From positions 434,001 through 498,000 of the forward strand of contig JBJXHN010000003.1 in the NCBI GenBank assembly GCA_046233135.1: a stretch of 64,000 nucleotides of DNA, given 5' to 3'. How positions within the stretch are numbered: position 1 is the first letter of the stretch; every line of letters starts with the position of its first letter. Below, piece by piece: positions 1 through 9,290 of the stretch. Below the pieces are notes generated by a model, which saw only the letters and a list, made by a program, of their open reading frames with translations, made no database searches and had not been told where the DNA came from. The translations under genes and the position numbers were made by a program. The stretch comes from JBJXHN01 sp046233135. GTDB lineage: Bacteria > Pseudomonadota > Alphaproteobacteria > Rhodospirillales > Rhodospirillaceae.

Positions 1-2
1 GC

Positions 3-122
3 GAGGCCCGCATGAAAGGCTACGAAGGCGACTCTTGCAGCGAGTGCGGCAACTTCACCCTGGTGCGCAACGGCACCTGCATGAAGTGCGACACCTGCGG
101 ATCGACCAGCGGCTGTTCCTGA
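3..122 (+). CDS. nrdJ: C-terminal end of adenosylcobalamin-dependent ribonucleotide reductase (partial)
   Basis: Only the last 39 codons are in the window, and the gene begins before base 1. The tail reads CSECG, then TLVRNGTCMKC, then DTCGSTSGCS and a TGA stop. This cysteine-rich zinc-ribbon-like end with a terminal SGCS is what I know from class II (B12-dependent) ribonucleotide reductases, where C-terminal cysteines help re-reduce the active site. The enzyme makes deoxyribonucleotides without needing oxygen, which suits a facultative anaerobe. A terminator follows within 40 bases, so this is the end of its transcript. The family call rests on this short but distinctive tail. Confidence 0.85.
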   Translation, partial: EARMKGYEGDSCSECGNFTLVRNGTCMKCDTCGSTSGCS

Positions 123-158
123 TCGTCCGAACACCATAGGGGCAAGACGAGGCAGCAA

Positions 159-189
159 GGGGCCGGCGGGAAACCGTCGGCCCCTTTCC
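159..189 (+). terminator. Rho-independent terminator after nrdJ
   Basis: An 11-bp stem pairs bases 159-169 with 174-184 around a GAAA-type loop, with one G-U wobble. It is followed by TTTCCTT. It lies 37 bases after the nrdJ stop. Confidence 0.8.
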
Positions 190-249
190 TTGACCCCCTT
201 TTGTTGCAGCACATCCTGGCAGTGGACAAGAGCAGCCCCCCATGCTTCC

Positions 250-1305
250 ATGCGAATGGGGTGGTTGCGCATGTGTCAGGGAAATGCGGACTTGGCAAAT
301 TTGTCCGGACGACAACGCTTCTTGCCGACATTAACGACGACGCTACACCGGCTGGAGGACGCCGCCGATCAGGGGGCGGCCCAGCCTTGGGCCACCATCG
401 AGTGCCAGCAACTGCTTCCCGGCCGGTATGAAGGCAGCATCGGGGTGGTTGACATGGGCGGCATCCGCGTGGTGCGGGAATTCCAGAACACCACCATCTA
501 CAAGATCTGTAACCTGCCGGACAACCTGTGCACCCTGTCCATCGTCGAAGAGATTGATCCGGCCCTGCGCTTCTCCCAGTTCGGGCATGAGGCGGGGCAC
601 AATGTTTTCTTTCTGCCTACGGCCACGGACTGCGACATCCTGATCTCCGGCGGCACCGCCACCCTGTATGTGGCGTTGGACCAGGAGCGGCTGTTTTCCG
701 AAGTCCGCCAGCTCAATCCCGAGCGGTGGGAGCGGGGGCTGGACAGGATCGCGGTGATCGGCGCCGACCGGCGGGCCAATTTCGCCTCTGCCATGGCGTC
801 AGTGTTCGATCTGGTCTCCGCTCACCTGGGCAAGGGGGTGGTCGCCGATATCGCCCGGCTGGAACGCACGGTGCTGGGAACCACCGCCCTGACCCTGGAC
901 GGCTTCGACCATAACGGCCAGTATAGTGATTTGCTGCACCGTCCGTCGGGTCCCCGCATCGCCCGGACCATGCGCAACGCCCATACCTATATTCAGGACT
1001 GCCTGGCCCGGGACGACCTGCCCACGGTCGCCGACATGTGTGCCCATGCAGGGGTATCGGAACGGACGCTGCAATACAGCTTCCGGGACCAACTGGACAT
1101 GACCCCCGTCGCCTATCTGCGGGTCATGCGGCTGAATCAGGCGCGGCTGGATCTGTCCTTCCCCGCCCGCCGGGACCTGACGGTCACCGAGGTGGCCATG
1201 CGCTGGGGGTTCCTCCACCTCGGCCGTTTCGCCCAAGCCTATCGCGCGTTGTTCCACGAAACCCCGTCGCAGACCCTGGACCGCCAGATCGGCCTGTCCG
1301 CCTGA
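250..1305 (+). CDS. AraC-family transcriptional regulator
   Basis: A 351-residue protein from the ATG at 250; in-frame starts also exist at 190 (TTG), 256 and 271. The TTG at 190 abuts the nrdJ terminator, so it is unlikely. No start has a strong ribosome-binding site. The last 100 residues form an AraC double helix-turn-helix: TVADMCAHAGVSERTLQYSF, then a second helix pair around VTEVAMRWGF and GRFAQAYRALF. The spacing resembles EutR-type regulators, where GVSxRTLQY is typical. The first 230 residues are a sensor region I do not recognise, so the effector is unknown. It is transcribed alone, with a terminator about 110 bases after its stop. Confidence 0.8.
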   Translation: MRMGWLRMCQGNADLANLSGRQRFLPTLTTTLHRLEDAADQGAAQPWATIECQQLLPGRYEGSIGVVDMGGIRVVREFQNTTIYKICNLPDNLCTLSIVEEIDPALRFSQFGHEAGHNVFFLPTATDCDILISGGTATLYVALDQERLFSEVRQLNPERWERGLDRIAVIGADRRANFASAMASVFDLVSAHLGKGVVADIARLERTVLGTTALTLDGFDHNGQYSDLLHRPSGPRIARTMRNAHTYIQDCLARDDLPTVADMCAHAGVSERTLQYSFRDQLDMTPVAYLRVMRLNQARLDLSFPARRDLTVTEVAMRWGFLHLGRFAQAYRALFHETPSQTLDRQIGLSA

Positions 1306-1414
1306 TCCCAGCCCCCGGCCCCCCTCTGAGCCACCCTGCCCTAGCCGGCTGGTCCAAACCGGTTTGCGGAAATGGGACAGGCGCCCCGCCCCCGCCGCCA
1401 TTTTCTATGCACCG

Positions 1415-1445
1415 CCCCCTGCCATGCTCCGCGCAGGGGGGTTTT
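1415..1445 (+). terminator. Rho-independent terminator after AraC regulator
   Basis: A perfect 8-bp stem, CCCCCTGC (1415-1422) with GCAGGGGG (1433-1440), has a 10-base loop and is followed by GTTTT. Confidence 0.7.
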
Positions 1446-1570
1446 GCTTGCGCGCGGCGCTCGCCGCCCACCCTGAAGCACCGTCTTTCTGTATGGATAT
1501 ACCACCCCCGAGACACCAGCCCCCTGCCCTGCGAGCTGAGAAAGTGCCATTTCGCTAACCGCTTGTCCCT

Positions 1571-1615
1571 TGATACTGCAACGTTTTGTCTTTGATCCTG
1601 CAAAGTTTTGTCTTT
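1571..1615. repeat. Two-copy 22-bp direct repeat upstream of autotransporter
   Basis: The phrase TGATmCTGCAAmGTTTTGTC (m = A or C) occurs at 1571 and 1593, a 22-base step with only two mismatches, so both copies face the same side of the helix. It lies 120-164 bases before the autotransporter start. It could be a pair of regulator-binding sites. No protein is assigned. Confidence 0.6.
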
Positions 1616-1734
1616 GCGGATAGCGGATAGCCAGCCGCCCCGCCCCTCGCCACTTTCACCGTCCAGCGAAACAGGCTCCTCCTGTATTCGCGCCTTTCGC
1701 GCGCAACCCGGAGGAATCGGAGAAGGACAGCAAG

Positions 1735-4700
1735 ATGGGGTGGAGAGTGCTTGGGCAGGCAGCTTTGCGTCTGGGGATTAGCCTGGCCTTGGTTGGCAGC
1801 CAGACCCTTTGCCTCCTGCCCCTATCCGCCGCGAAGGCCGATGAGACCATCACGTTAAGCAGCGGTTCCCAGACCTATAACAACAGTTTCACCGGACCGA
1901 CAATCATCACGTGGAATGTGGGTGGATCCGGCCAAGCATTCTTCCACGGCACAACAGATGAAAGCGGTGGCGCGATCGGATTCATCAAGGCCGGAGCCGG
2001 ACAGCTCTATTTAAGTAGCACCAGCCTAAACCTCAGTGGCGGCCTGACCATCAATGAAGGTCAGTTCATTCTGTGGCCCAGCGGCTCACTGAACGGGGAC
2101 GTGGTCAGTAATGCTAATGGAGAATTTGGTATCAGCACCAGCAGCTCCTCCACCTATTCCGGGACGATAACCGGAGCTGGAAATTTTGTCACGTACGGAT
2201 CAGGAACGCTCTACTATACAGGCGATATGGAATTAAGCGGGCGCATAAGGGTCGGCGACAATACCCTATCCATCGGCGATGGCGGGACGAGCGGCTCCCT
2301 TTCCGGAGATGTGGAGAATAGAAGCACCCTACAATTCTACCGGTCCGACGCGCTGACCTATTCAGGCAACATTTCGCAAAACGGCACCCTGGTCCAGGCG
2401 GGCAGCGGCACCACCACCCTGACCGGCACCGCTGCCCACACTGGCGGCACCACCATTTCTAACGGTACGCTGAGCATCGGCGACGGCGGAACCAGCGGCT
2501 CCCTTTCGGGAGATGTGGTCAACAACAGCACCCTCCAGTTCAACCGCTCCAACGCCATGACCTTTTCCGGCGATATCTCCGGCTCCGGCTCCCTGGTGCA
2601 GGCCGGCAGCGGCACCACCACCCTGACCGGCACCGCCTCCCACACCGGCGGCACCACCATTTCTGCCGGCACGCTGCGACTTGGGGCTTCCAACCGCCTG
2701 GCCGACAGCGGCACGCTGACCGTCGAAAGCGGCGCGACCTTCGACCTTGCCAATAACAGTGAGACCATCACCACCCTGGCGGGCAGCGGCAGCGTCACCT
2801 TGGGCAGCGGCGCCCTGACCGTCGGCAGCAGCACCGATGGCACCCTCTCCGCCACCCTGTCGGGCACCGGGTCCCTGACCAAAAGCGGCAGTGGCACCCT
2901 GCTCCTGACCGGCGCAACCAGCCACACCGGCGGCACCACGGTCAGCGCCGGCACCCTGCAACTCGGGGCTTCCGACCGCCTGGCCGACAGCGGCAGGCTG
3001 ACCGTCGAAAGCGGCGCCACCTTCGACCTTGCCAATTTCAATGAGACCATCGGCATCCTGGCGGGCAGCGGCAGCGTCACCCTGGGCAGCGGCGCGCTGA
3101 CCGTCGGCACCAGCTCCGGCGGCACCTTCTCGGGCACCCTGTCGGGCACCGGCTCCCTGATCAAACAAGGCACCGGCACCACCACCCTGACCGGCACCGC
3201 CTCCCACACCGGCGGCACCACCATTTCCGCCGGGACGCTGAGCATCGGCAACGGCGGCACCACCGGCACCCTGTCCGGCGCCATCACCAACAACGCCACC
3301 CTGCGGGTCCACCGCTCCAACGCGATTACCCTCTCCGGGGATATGTCCGGCACCGGCGCCCTGGTGCAGGCGGGCAGCGGCACCACCACCCTGACCGGCG
3401 CCGCCAGCCACACCGGCGGCACCACGATCGCCGCCGGCACCCTGCGACTCGGGGCTTCCGACCGCCTGGCCGACAGCGGCTCGCTGACCGTCGAAAGCGG
3501 CGCCACCTTCGACCTCGCCAACTTCGACGAGACCATCGGCGCCCTGGCGGGCGCCGGCAGCGTCACCCTGGGCAGCGGCGCGCTGACCGTGGGCAGCAGC
3601 ACCGACGGCACCTTCTCCGGCACCCTGTCGGGCACCGGGTCCCTGACCAAAAGCGGCAGCGGTACCCTGATCCTGAGCGGCACCGCCTCCCACACCGGCG
3701 GCACCACGGTCAGCGCCGGCACCCTGCAGCTCGGGGCTTCCGACCGCCTGACCGACAGCAGAACGCTGACCGTCGAAAGCGGCGCCACCTTCGATCTTGC
3801 CGATTTCGATGAGACCATCGGCACCCTGGCGGGCAGCGGCAACGTCACCCTGGGCAGCGGCGCCCTGACCATCGGCGGCAGCGCCGACGGCACCTTTTCC
3901 GGCACGATGTCGGGCACCGGGTCCCTGACCAAAAGCGGCAGCAGGTCCCTGTACCTGACCGGCACCGCCGCCCACACCGGCGGGACCACCATTTCAACGG
4001 GAACGCTGAGCATCGGCACCGGCGGCACCAGCGGGTCCCTGTCCGGCGCCATCACCAACAACGCCACCCTTCAGGTCAACCGCTCCAACGCGATCACGCT
4101 GTCCGGGGATATCTCCGGCAGCGGCACCCTGGTCCAGGCCGGCACCGGCACCACCAGCCTGACCGGTGCCGCAAGCCACACCGGCGGCACCACCATCAAC
4201 GCCGGAACGCTGTCCATCGGCGATGGGGGAACCAGTGGCTCCCTTTCGGGGGATGTGGTCAACAGAAGCACCCTCCAGATCAACCGCTCCGACACCATCA
4301 TCCTGTCCGGCGCCATCTCCGGAACCGGCAATCTGGTGCAGGCGGGTAGCGGTACCACCGCCCTGACGGGCACCGCCGCCCACACCGGCGGCACCACCAT
4401 TTCGGCCGGGACGCTGAGCATCGGCAACGGCGGCACCACCGGCACCCTGTCCGGCGCCATCACCAACAACGCCACCCTTCAGGTCAATCGCTCCGACGCG
4501 ATCACGCTGTCCGATGACATTTCAGGCAGCGGCTCGCTGGTCCAGGCCGGCAGCGGCACCACCACCCTGACCGGCAGCGCCGCCCACACCGGCGGCACCA
4601 CCATTGCCGCCGGGACGCTCCGCATCGGCGACGGCGGCACCAGCGGGTCCTTGTCCGGCGCCGTCACCAACAACGGGACCCTGCAGATCAACCGGTCCGA

Positions 4701-7700
4701 CGCCGTCACCCTTTCCGGCGACATCTCCGGCAGCGGCGCCCTGGTGCAGGCCGGCAGCGGCACCACCACCCTGACCGGTGCCGCCAGCCATACCGGCGGC
4801 ACCACCATCAGCGCCGGCACCCTGCTGCTAGGGGCGTCGGACCGGCTGCCGGACAGCGGCGCGGTTTCCATCAGCGCGGCGGGCACCCTGGACCTGGGCA
4901 GCCATGACGAGACCATTGGCGCGCTCAGCGGCTCCGGCCTCGTTTCCTTGGGCACCGGCACGCTGACATTCGGTGGTGCAACGGATGCCACCTTCTCCGG
5001 CCAGGTCTCGGGGACCGGCGATCTGGTCAAGACCGGATCGGGCACATGGCGCTACACCGGCCAGTCCCTGGGCACCGGCACAACCACCATCGCCGGAGGA
5101 ACATTCAGCCTTGGTGACGGCGGCACTGGCGGAACCCTGGACGTGGACGTGGTGCTCAGCGGTGGGGCCTTGCAGATCAACCGCTCCGACGCCGTCACCT
5201 TGTCGAAAGGCATTTCCGGCACGGGTGGCCTGATCCAGGCCGGCACCGGCACCACCACTCTGGCCGGCACCGTCAGCATCTCCGACGGCACCACCATCAG
5301 CGCCGGCACCCTCGCGCTAGGCGCGTCCGAACGCCTGGGGGACGGCGGGACACTGACCGTCGCCACCGGCGGCACCTTCGATCTCGCCGGTTTTGACGAG
5401 ACCATCGGCGCCCTGACCGGCGGCGGCACCGTCACCCTGGGGGCCGGCTCCCTGACCGTCGGCGATGCCTCCGACACCACCTTTTCCGGCGCCCTCTCGG
5501 GCACCGGCGCCCTGATCAAGACCGGCGGCGGCACGCTGTATCTCACCGGCTCTGCCAGCCACTCCGGCGGGACCGCCATCACCTCCGGCACGCTGAGCAT
5601 CGGCGACGGCGGCACCTCGGGCAGCCTGTCCGGCGATGTGGTGGTTGCCGGCGGGACCTTGCAGGTCAACCGATCCGACAGCGTCACCCTGTCCAACGCC
5701 ATCTCCGGCTCCGGCACGCTGGTCCAGGCCGGCACCGGCACCACGACCCTGAGCGGCACCACCAGCCATACCGGCGGCACCACCATTGCCACCGGTACCC
5801 TGAAGCTCGGCGGCTCCAACCGGCTGGCGGACGGCGGCACGGTGAGCATCAATGCGGGCGCCATCCTCGACCTGGATGGCCACAGTGAAACCATCGGCGC
5901 CCTGAGCGGCGGCGGCACCTTGGCATTGGGCGCCGGCGGGCTGGTCTTCGGCGGCGGATCGGACGGCAGTTTCTCGGGCACCACCACCGGCACCGGCAGC
6001 CTGACCAAGCTCGGCTCGGGCACCTGGACCCTGAGCGGCAGCGCCGGCCATACTGGCGGCACCATCATTTCCTCCGGCACGATCAGCATCGGTGACGGTG
6101 GCACCTCGGGCAGCCTCTTAGGCGACGTGGCACTGTCCGGCGGCACCCTTCAGGTCAACCGCTCCGACGCCGTCACTTTATCCAGTGCAATTTCCGGCAC
6201 CGGATCCCTGGTCCAGGCCGGCACAGGCACCACCCTGCTGACCGGCACCACCACCCACACCGGCGGCACCACCGTCGCCGCCGGCACCCTGAAGCTGGGC
6301 GCGGCGGAACGCCTGTCCGACAGCGGCATGGTCACCATCGCCTCGGGAGCCACCTTCGACCTCAACAATTACGACGAGACCTTCGGCACTCTGGCCGGCA
6401 GCGGCGCCCTGGCCCTGGGCAGCGGCACCCTGACCATCGGTGGCAATATCGATAGCACCTTCGCCGGCACCACCAGCGGCACCGGTTCCCTGATCGTCAG
6501 CGGCCCGGGAGAGCTGACACTGACTGGCAGCACGGCGCATACGGGCGGTACCACCATTGCCTCGGGCACCCTCTCGCTGGGGGATGGGGGTAGTATTGGC
6601 GGTTTCATCACCGTCAACGACACGCTCCAACTGGTCAACTCCGGCGCCTACACCCTGTCCAACAGCCTGTCGGGCACAGGCACCCTTATGCAGGCCGGCA
6701 GCGGCACCACCACCCTGACCGGCACCGCCAGCCACACCGGTGGCACCACCATCAGCGCCGGCACTCTGGCGCTGGGCGGCTCGAACCTGTTGGCCGACAG
6801 CGGCACCGTCTTCGTCGCATCCGGCGCCACCTTCGCCCTGAACAGCCATGACGAGACCATCGGCGCCCTTACTGGTGCTGGTACCGTCACCCTGGGCAGC
6901 GCCGCCCTGACCGTCGCCGCCGCCAGCGACAGCACTTTCGCCGGCACCCTCTCCGGCAGTGGCAGCCTGATCAAAAGGGGGCCGGCGACCGTCACCCTGA
7001 CCGGCACAGCCGCGCAGACCGGCGGCACCACGGTCAGCGCCGGCACCCTGCGCCTGGGCGATTCCGAACGCCTGTCCGACAGCGCCACGGTCAGCCTGTT
7101 AGACAATGGCACCCTGGACCTGAACGGGGTTACGGAAACCATCGGCGGCCTGAGTGGCAGCGGATTGCTGGCCCTGGGGTCCGGCAGCCTGCTTCTGGCC
7201 GGGGACGACGATGCCACCTTCTCCGGCACCACTTCGGGCAGCGGCAGCCTGACCAAATCCGGCAGCGGCACCTGGACGGTCACCGGTACCGGCGGCCATA
7301 GCGGCGGCACCACCGTGTCCGCCGGCAAGCTGGTGGTCAACGGCAGCCTGGGGGCCATCACCCTGGCCTCCGGCAGTACTCTGGGGGGATCGGGTTTCGT
7401 CGACACCGTGGACACCGCCGGCACCATTGCCCCGGGCAATTCCATCGGTACGCTGTCCACCGGCAGTCTGACCTTCCGCGACGGCTCCATCTATCATCTG
7501 GAGATCAACGCCGACGGCCGGTCCGACCTGCTGGACGTTGCCGGCTCCGTGACCATTAACGGCGGCGCCACCGTCGAAGTGGACCCGGAAGCCGGGGTCT
7601 ATGCCGACAATGCGCTCTACACCATCCTGACCACCACCGACGGCATCTCGGGCGCCTTCGACGGGGTCGACTACGCCGACGACAACACCCTGTTCCACCG

Positions 7701-9006
7701 CCTGTATCTGGTGCCGTCGGGCAATGACCTGCTGCTGCGCCTGCGCCGCAGCGGCACCACCTTTGCCGACTTGGTGGACGGCGACCTGAGCGGCACCGGG
7801 TCGGCGCTGGACGAGATGGAAACCCTCAGCCTCACCGATACCTCCATGGATCAAACTCTGCTTCAGGCGCTCTACGACCTCGACACCTCCGACGACGTCG
7901 GCCAGGCGGTGGTGGTCCTGTCCGGCGCCGGTGTCAGTCACACACTCCTGGCCCGCAAGGTGGGCGCCGCGATGGTCCAGGCCGCGCTGTCGGACGCCGG
8001 CGGCAGGGGATCCCTGTCCGGGGGAAGCCCGTTCTCCGCTTTTCCCGGCGGGGAGGCGGATGGTATGGGTCTGCTCTCCGGCGTCGGACAGGTCCTGCGC
8101 CCCGCCCGCGCCACGTCGGCCTCCGGCCTGTCCCTTCAGGAAACCCCGGTCTCGCCGGAGCCCTCTTCCGACCGGCCGCGCCTTTGGCTGAACACGGTGG
8201 GCGGCGTCGGAGACCAGGACTCCGACGGCCTGATCTCCGGCCAAAGCTATTCCTTCTGGGGGTTCGCCGGCGGCTATCGCCATCCCCTGTCACCCGAATG
8301 GGAGCTGGGCCTGTCCACCGCCATGGTCTCTTCCCGCGCCGCCACCGATGACGATCTGGTCACCACCACCGGCACGTCCCTGTTCGGCATGGCGCAGGTG
8401 CGCTGGCTGCCCGACGCGGATTGGAGCGTCCAGGCTGGCCTGGGCCTCGCCCGCCATGCCTTCACCAGCAAGCGTCAAGTGGCTTTCGATGGCTTTGCGG
8501 GCGTCGCCGAAGGGAATTCAGCAGCCTGGGAAGGCCTTGCCAGCCTGGAGGTCCGCCGCGCCTGGGCGCTGGACAGCGCCACACTATCCCCCGTCGCCGG
8601 AGCCGACCTCTCGGTCCTACACGAAGGCCGCTGGCGGGAAGGTGGCGCCGGCTCCGCCAACCTGACCTATGGCGCGGAAACCGGCGTGCGCGCCCAGACC
8701 CGCCTGGGCCTTGGCATCACCCGCACCGTCAACCTGGGCGCCGGCTTCAGCCTGCTGCCCGCGGCCGAGGTCCTGTGGGTGGCCACCGTGGGAGCCAGCA
8801 GCGACGGCAGCACTGCCCGATTCACCGAGGGCACCGCCGAATGGAGCGTGCCCACCCTGTCCGCCCCCCGCAACGCCGCCGCCCTGCACCTGCAGACTGA
8901 TGTGGCTTCCGACGCCGGCTGGTCCCTCGGCATCGGGTATGCCGGTCGGTATGCCGGCAGCGCCCGCGATCACGCATTCCGGGTCGGCGGCAAGCTGGCG
9001 TTCTAA
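1735..9006 (+). CDS. Giant repeat-built autotransporter (type Va secretion)
   Basis: A 2423-residue outer-membrane protein that should export its own N-terminal passenger. Residues 1-36 are a signal peptide with a hydrophobic core and an AKA-DE cleavage site. From about residue 160 to 1870 the passenger is made of some twenty copies of the autotransporter-associated beta-strand repeat, each carrying a variant of SHTGGTTISAGTL followed by LGASDRL or SIGDGGTSGSL. This predicts a long right-handed beta-helix. The last 270 or so residues form the translocating beta-barrel and end in the classic terminal phenylalanine (VGGKLAF). The ribosome-binding site is GAGAAGGA before ATG. A role in adhesion or biofilm is the usual family function and is inferred here. 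Repeat number may vary by recombination. Confidence 0.92.
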   Translation: MGWRVLGQAALRLGISLALVGSQTLCLLPLSAAKADETITLSSGSQTYNNSFTGPTIITWNVGGSGQAFFHGTTDESGGAIGFIKAGAGQLYLSSTSLNLSGGLTINEGQFILWPSGSLNGDVVSNANGEFGISTSSSSTYSGTITGAGNFVTYGSGTLYYTGDMELSGRIRVGDNTLSIGDGGTSGSLSGDVENRSTLQFYRSDALTYSGNISQNGTLVQAGSGTTTLTGTAAHTGGTTISNGTLSIGDGGTSGSLSGDVVNNSTLQFNRSNAMTFSGDISGSGSLVQAGSGTTTLTGTASHTGGTTISAGTLRLGASNRLADSGTLTVESGATFDLANNSETITTLAGSGSVTLGSGALTVGSSTDGTLSATLSGTGSLTKSGSGTLLLTGATSHTGGTTVSAGTLQLGASDRLADSGRLTVESGATFDLANFNETIGILAGSGSVTLGSGALTVGTSSGGTFSGTLSGTGSLIKQGTGTTTLTGTASHTGGTTISAGTLSIGNGGTTGTLSGAITNNATLRVHRSNAITLSGDMSGTGALVQAGSGTTTLTGAASHTGGTTIAAGTLRLGASDRLADSGSLTVESGATFDLANFDETIGALAGAGSVTLGSGALTVGSSTDGTFSGTLSGTGSLTKSGSGTLILSGTASHTGGTTVSAGTLQLGASDRLTDSRTLTVESGATFDLADFDETIGTLAGSGNVTLGSGALTIGGSADGTFSGTMSGTGSLTKSGSRSLYLTGTAAHTGGTTISTGTLSIGTGGTSGSLSGAITNNATLQVNRSNAITLSGDISGSGTLVQAGTGTTSLTGAASHTGGTTINAGTLSIGDGGTSGSLSGDVVNRSTLQINRSDTIILSGAISGTGNLVQAGSGTTALTGTAAHTGGTTISAGTLSIGNGGTTGTLSGAITNNATLQVNRSDAITLSDDISGSGSLVQAGSGTTTLTGSAAHTGGTTIAAGTLRIGDGGTSGSLSGAVTNNGTLQINRSDAVTLSGDISGSGALVQAGSGTTTLTGAASHTGGTTISAGTLLLGASDRLPDSGAVSISAAGTLDLGSHDETIGALSGSGLVSLGTGTLTFGGATDATFSGQVSGTGDLVKTGSGTWRYTGQSLGTGTTTIAGGTFSLGDGGTGGTLDVDVVLSGGALQINRSDAVTLSKGISGTGGLIQAGTGTTTLAGTVSISDGTTISAGTLALGASERLGDGGTLTVATGGTFDLAGFDETIGALTGGGTVTLGAGSLTVGDASDTTFSGALSGTGALIKTGGGTLYLTGSASHSGGTAITSGTLSIGDGGTSGSLSGDVVVAGGTLQVNRSDSVTLSNAISGSGTLVQAGTGTTTLSGTTSHTGGTTIATGTLKLGGSNRLADGGTVSINAGAILDLDGHSETIGALSGGGTLALGAGGLVFGGGSDGSFSGTTTGTGSLTKLGSGTWTLSGSAGHTGGTIISSGTISIGDGGTSGSLLGDVALSGGTLQVNRSDAVTLSSAISGTGSLVQAGTGTTLLTGTTTHTGGTTVAAGTLKLGAAERLSDSGMVTIASGATFDLNNYDETFGTLAGSGALALGSGTLTIGGNIDSTFAGTTSGTGSLIVSGPGELTLTGSTAHTGGTTIASGTLSLGDGGSIGGFITVNDTLQLVNSGAYTLSNSLSGTGTLMQAGSGTTTLTGTASHTGGTTISAGTLALGGSNLLADSGTVFVASGATFALNSHDETIGALTGAGTVTLGSAALTVAAASDSTFAGTLSGSGSLIKRGPATVTLTGTAAQTGGTTVSAGTLRLGDSERLSDSATVSLLDNGTLDLNGVTETIGGLSGSGLLALGSGSLLLAGDDDATFSGTTSGSGSLTKSGSGTWTVTGTGGHSGGTTVSAGKLVVNGSLGAITLASGSTLGGSGFVDTVDTAGTIAPGNSIGTLSTGSLTFRDGSIYHLEINADGRSDLLDVAGSVTINGGATVEVDPEAGVYADNALYTILTTTDGISGAFDGVDYADDNTLFHRLYLVPSGNDLLLRLRRSGTTFADLVDGDLSGTGSALDEMETLSLTDTSMDQTLLQALYDLDTSDDVGQAVVVLSGAGVSHTLLARKVGAAMVQAALSDAGGRGSLSGGSPFSAFPGGEADGMGLLSGVGQVLRPARATSASGLSLQETPVSPEPSSDRPRLWLNTVGGVGDQDSDGLISGQSYSFWGFAGGYRHPLSPEWELGLSTAMVSSRAATDDDLVTTTGTSLFGMAQVRWLPDADWSVQAGLGLARHAFTSKRQVAFDGFAGVAEGNSAAWEGLASLEVRRAWALDSATLSPVAGADLSVLHEGRWREGGAGSANLTYGAETGVRAQTRLGLGITRTVNLGAGFSLLPAAEVLWVATVGASSDGSTARFTEGTAEWSVPTLSAPRNAAALHLQTDVASDAGWSLGIGYAGRYAGSARDHAFRVGGKLAF
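2240..7340 (+). repeat. Coding tandem-repeat tract inside the autotransporter gene
   Basis: Blocks of the kind ACCGGCGGCACCACC and GCCGGCACCCTG recur dozens of times at irregular spacing, and some neighbouring blocks of 100 bases or more are near-identical (for example around 2640-2990 and 3400-3790). The DNA identity, not only the protein repeat, makes slippage or recombination between copies likely. Short-read assemblies could also mis-count copies here. Confidence 0.8.
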
Positions 9007-9290
9007 ACGGAAAGGGGATCAACCAACCCTTAAAATGAATAGAATATCCGTGAACAGAAAGCGTGCATTATTTTTTCATGAGGATGAAATTTTATCTTGA
9101 AACACTATTGTCACACCCCCTGAGAAACAGTATCTGAACAGTGAAATTATGATGACGGGATAGAGAATACTCTTTTTCTTTAGGATATCGCTCCGTATTC
9201 TCCGCACGCGTCAAGGGGGGCGGTCTGCCGGCAGGGGCGCCCCCGCATCTTTGCTCCCGACCACATCCTCTCCAGCTCCGGACGTTCATC

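Larger units (their letters stand above)
1306..1734. other. Intergenic region before the autotransporter
   Basis: These 429 bases hold the terminator of the AraC-type gene (1415-1445), a 22-bp direct repeat (1571-1615) and the untranslated leader of the autotransporter gene, whose ribosome-binding site (GAGAAGGA) precedes the ATG at 1735. I see no coding region. Confidence 0.6.

Noticed and set aside
2358..4067. Long minus-strand frames rich in PVPPV repeats
   Set aside because: They mirror the autotransporter repeats and carry no start signal or domain.
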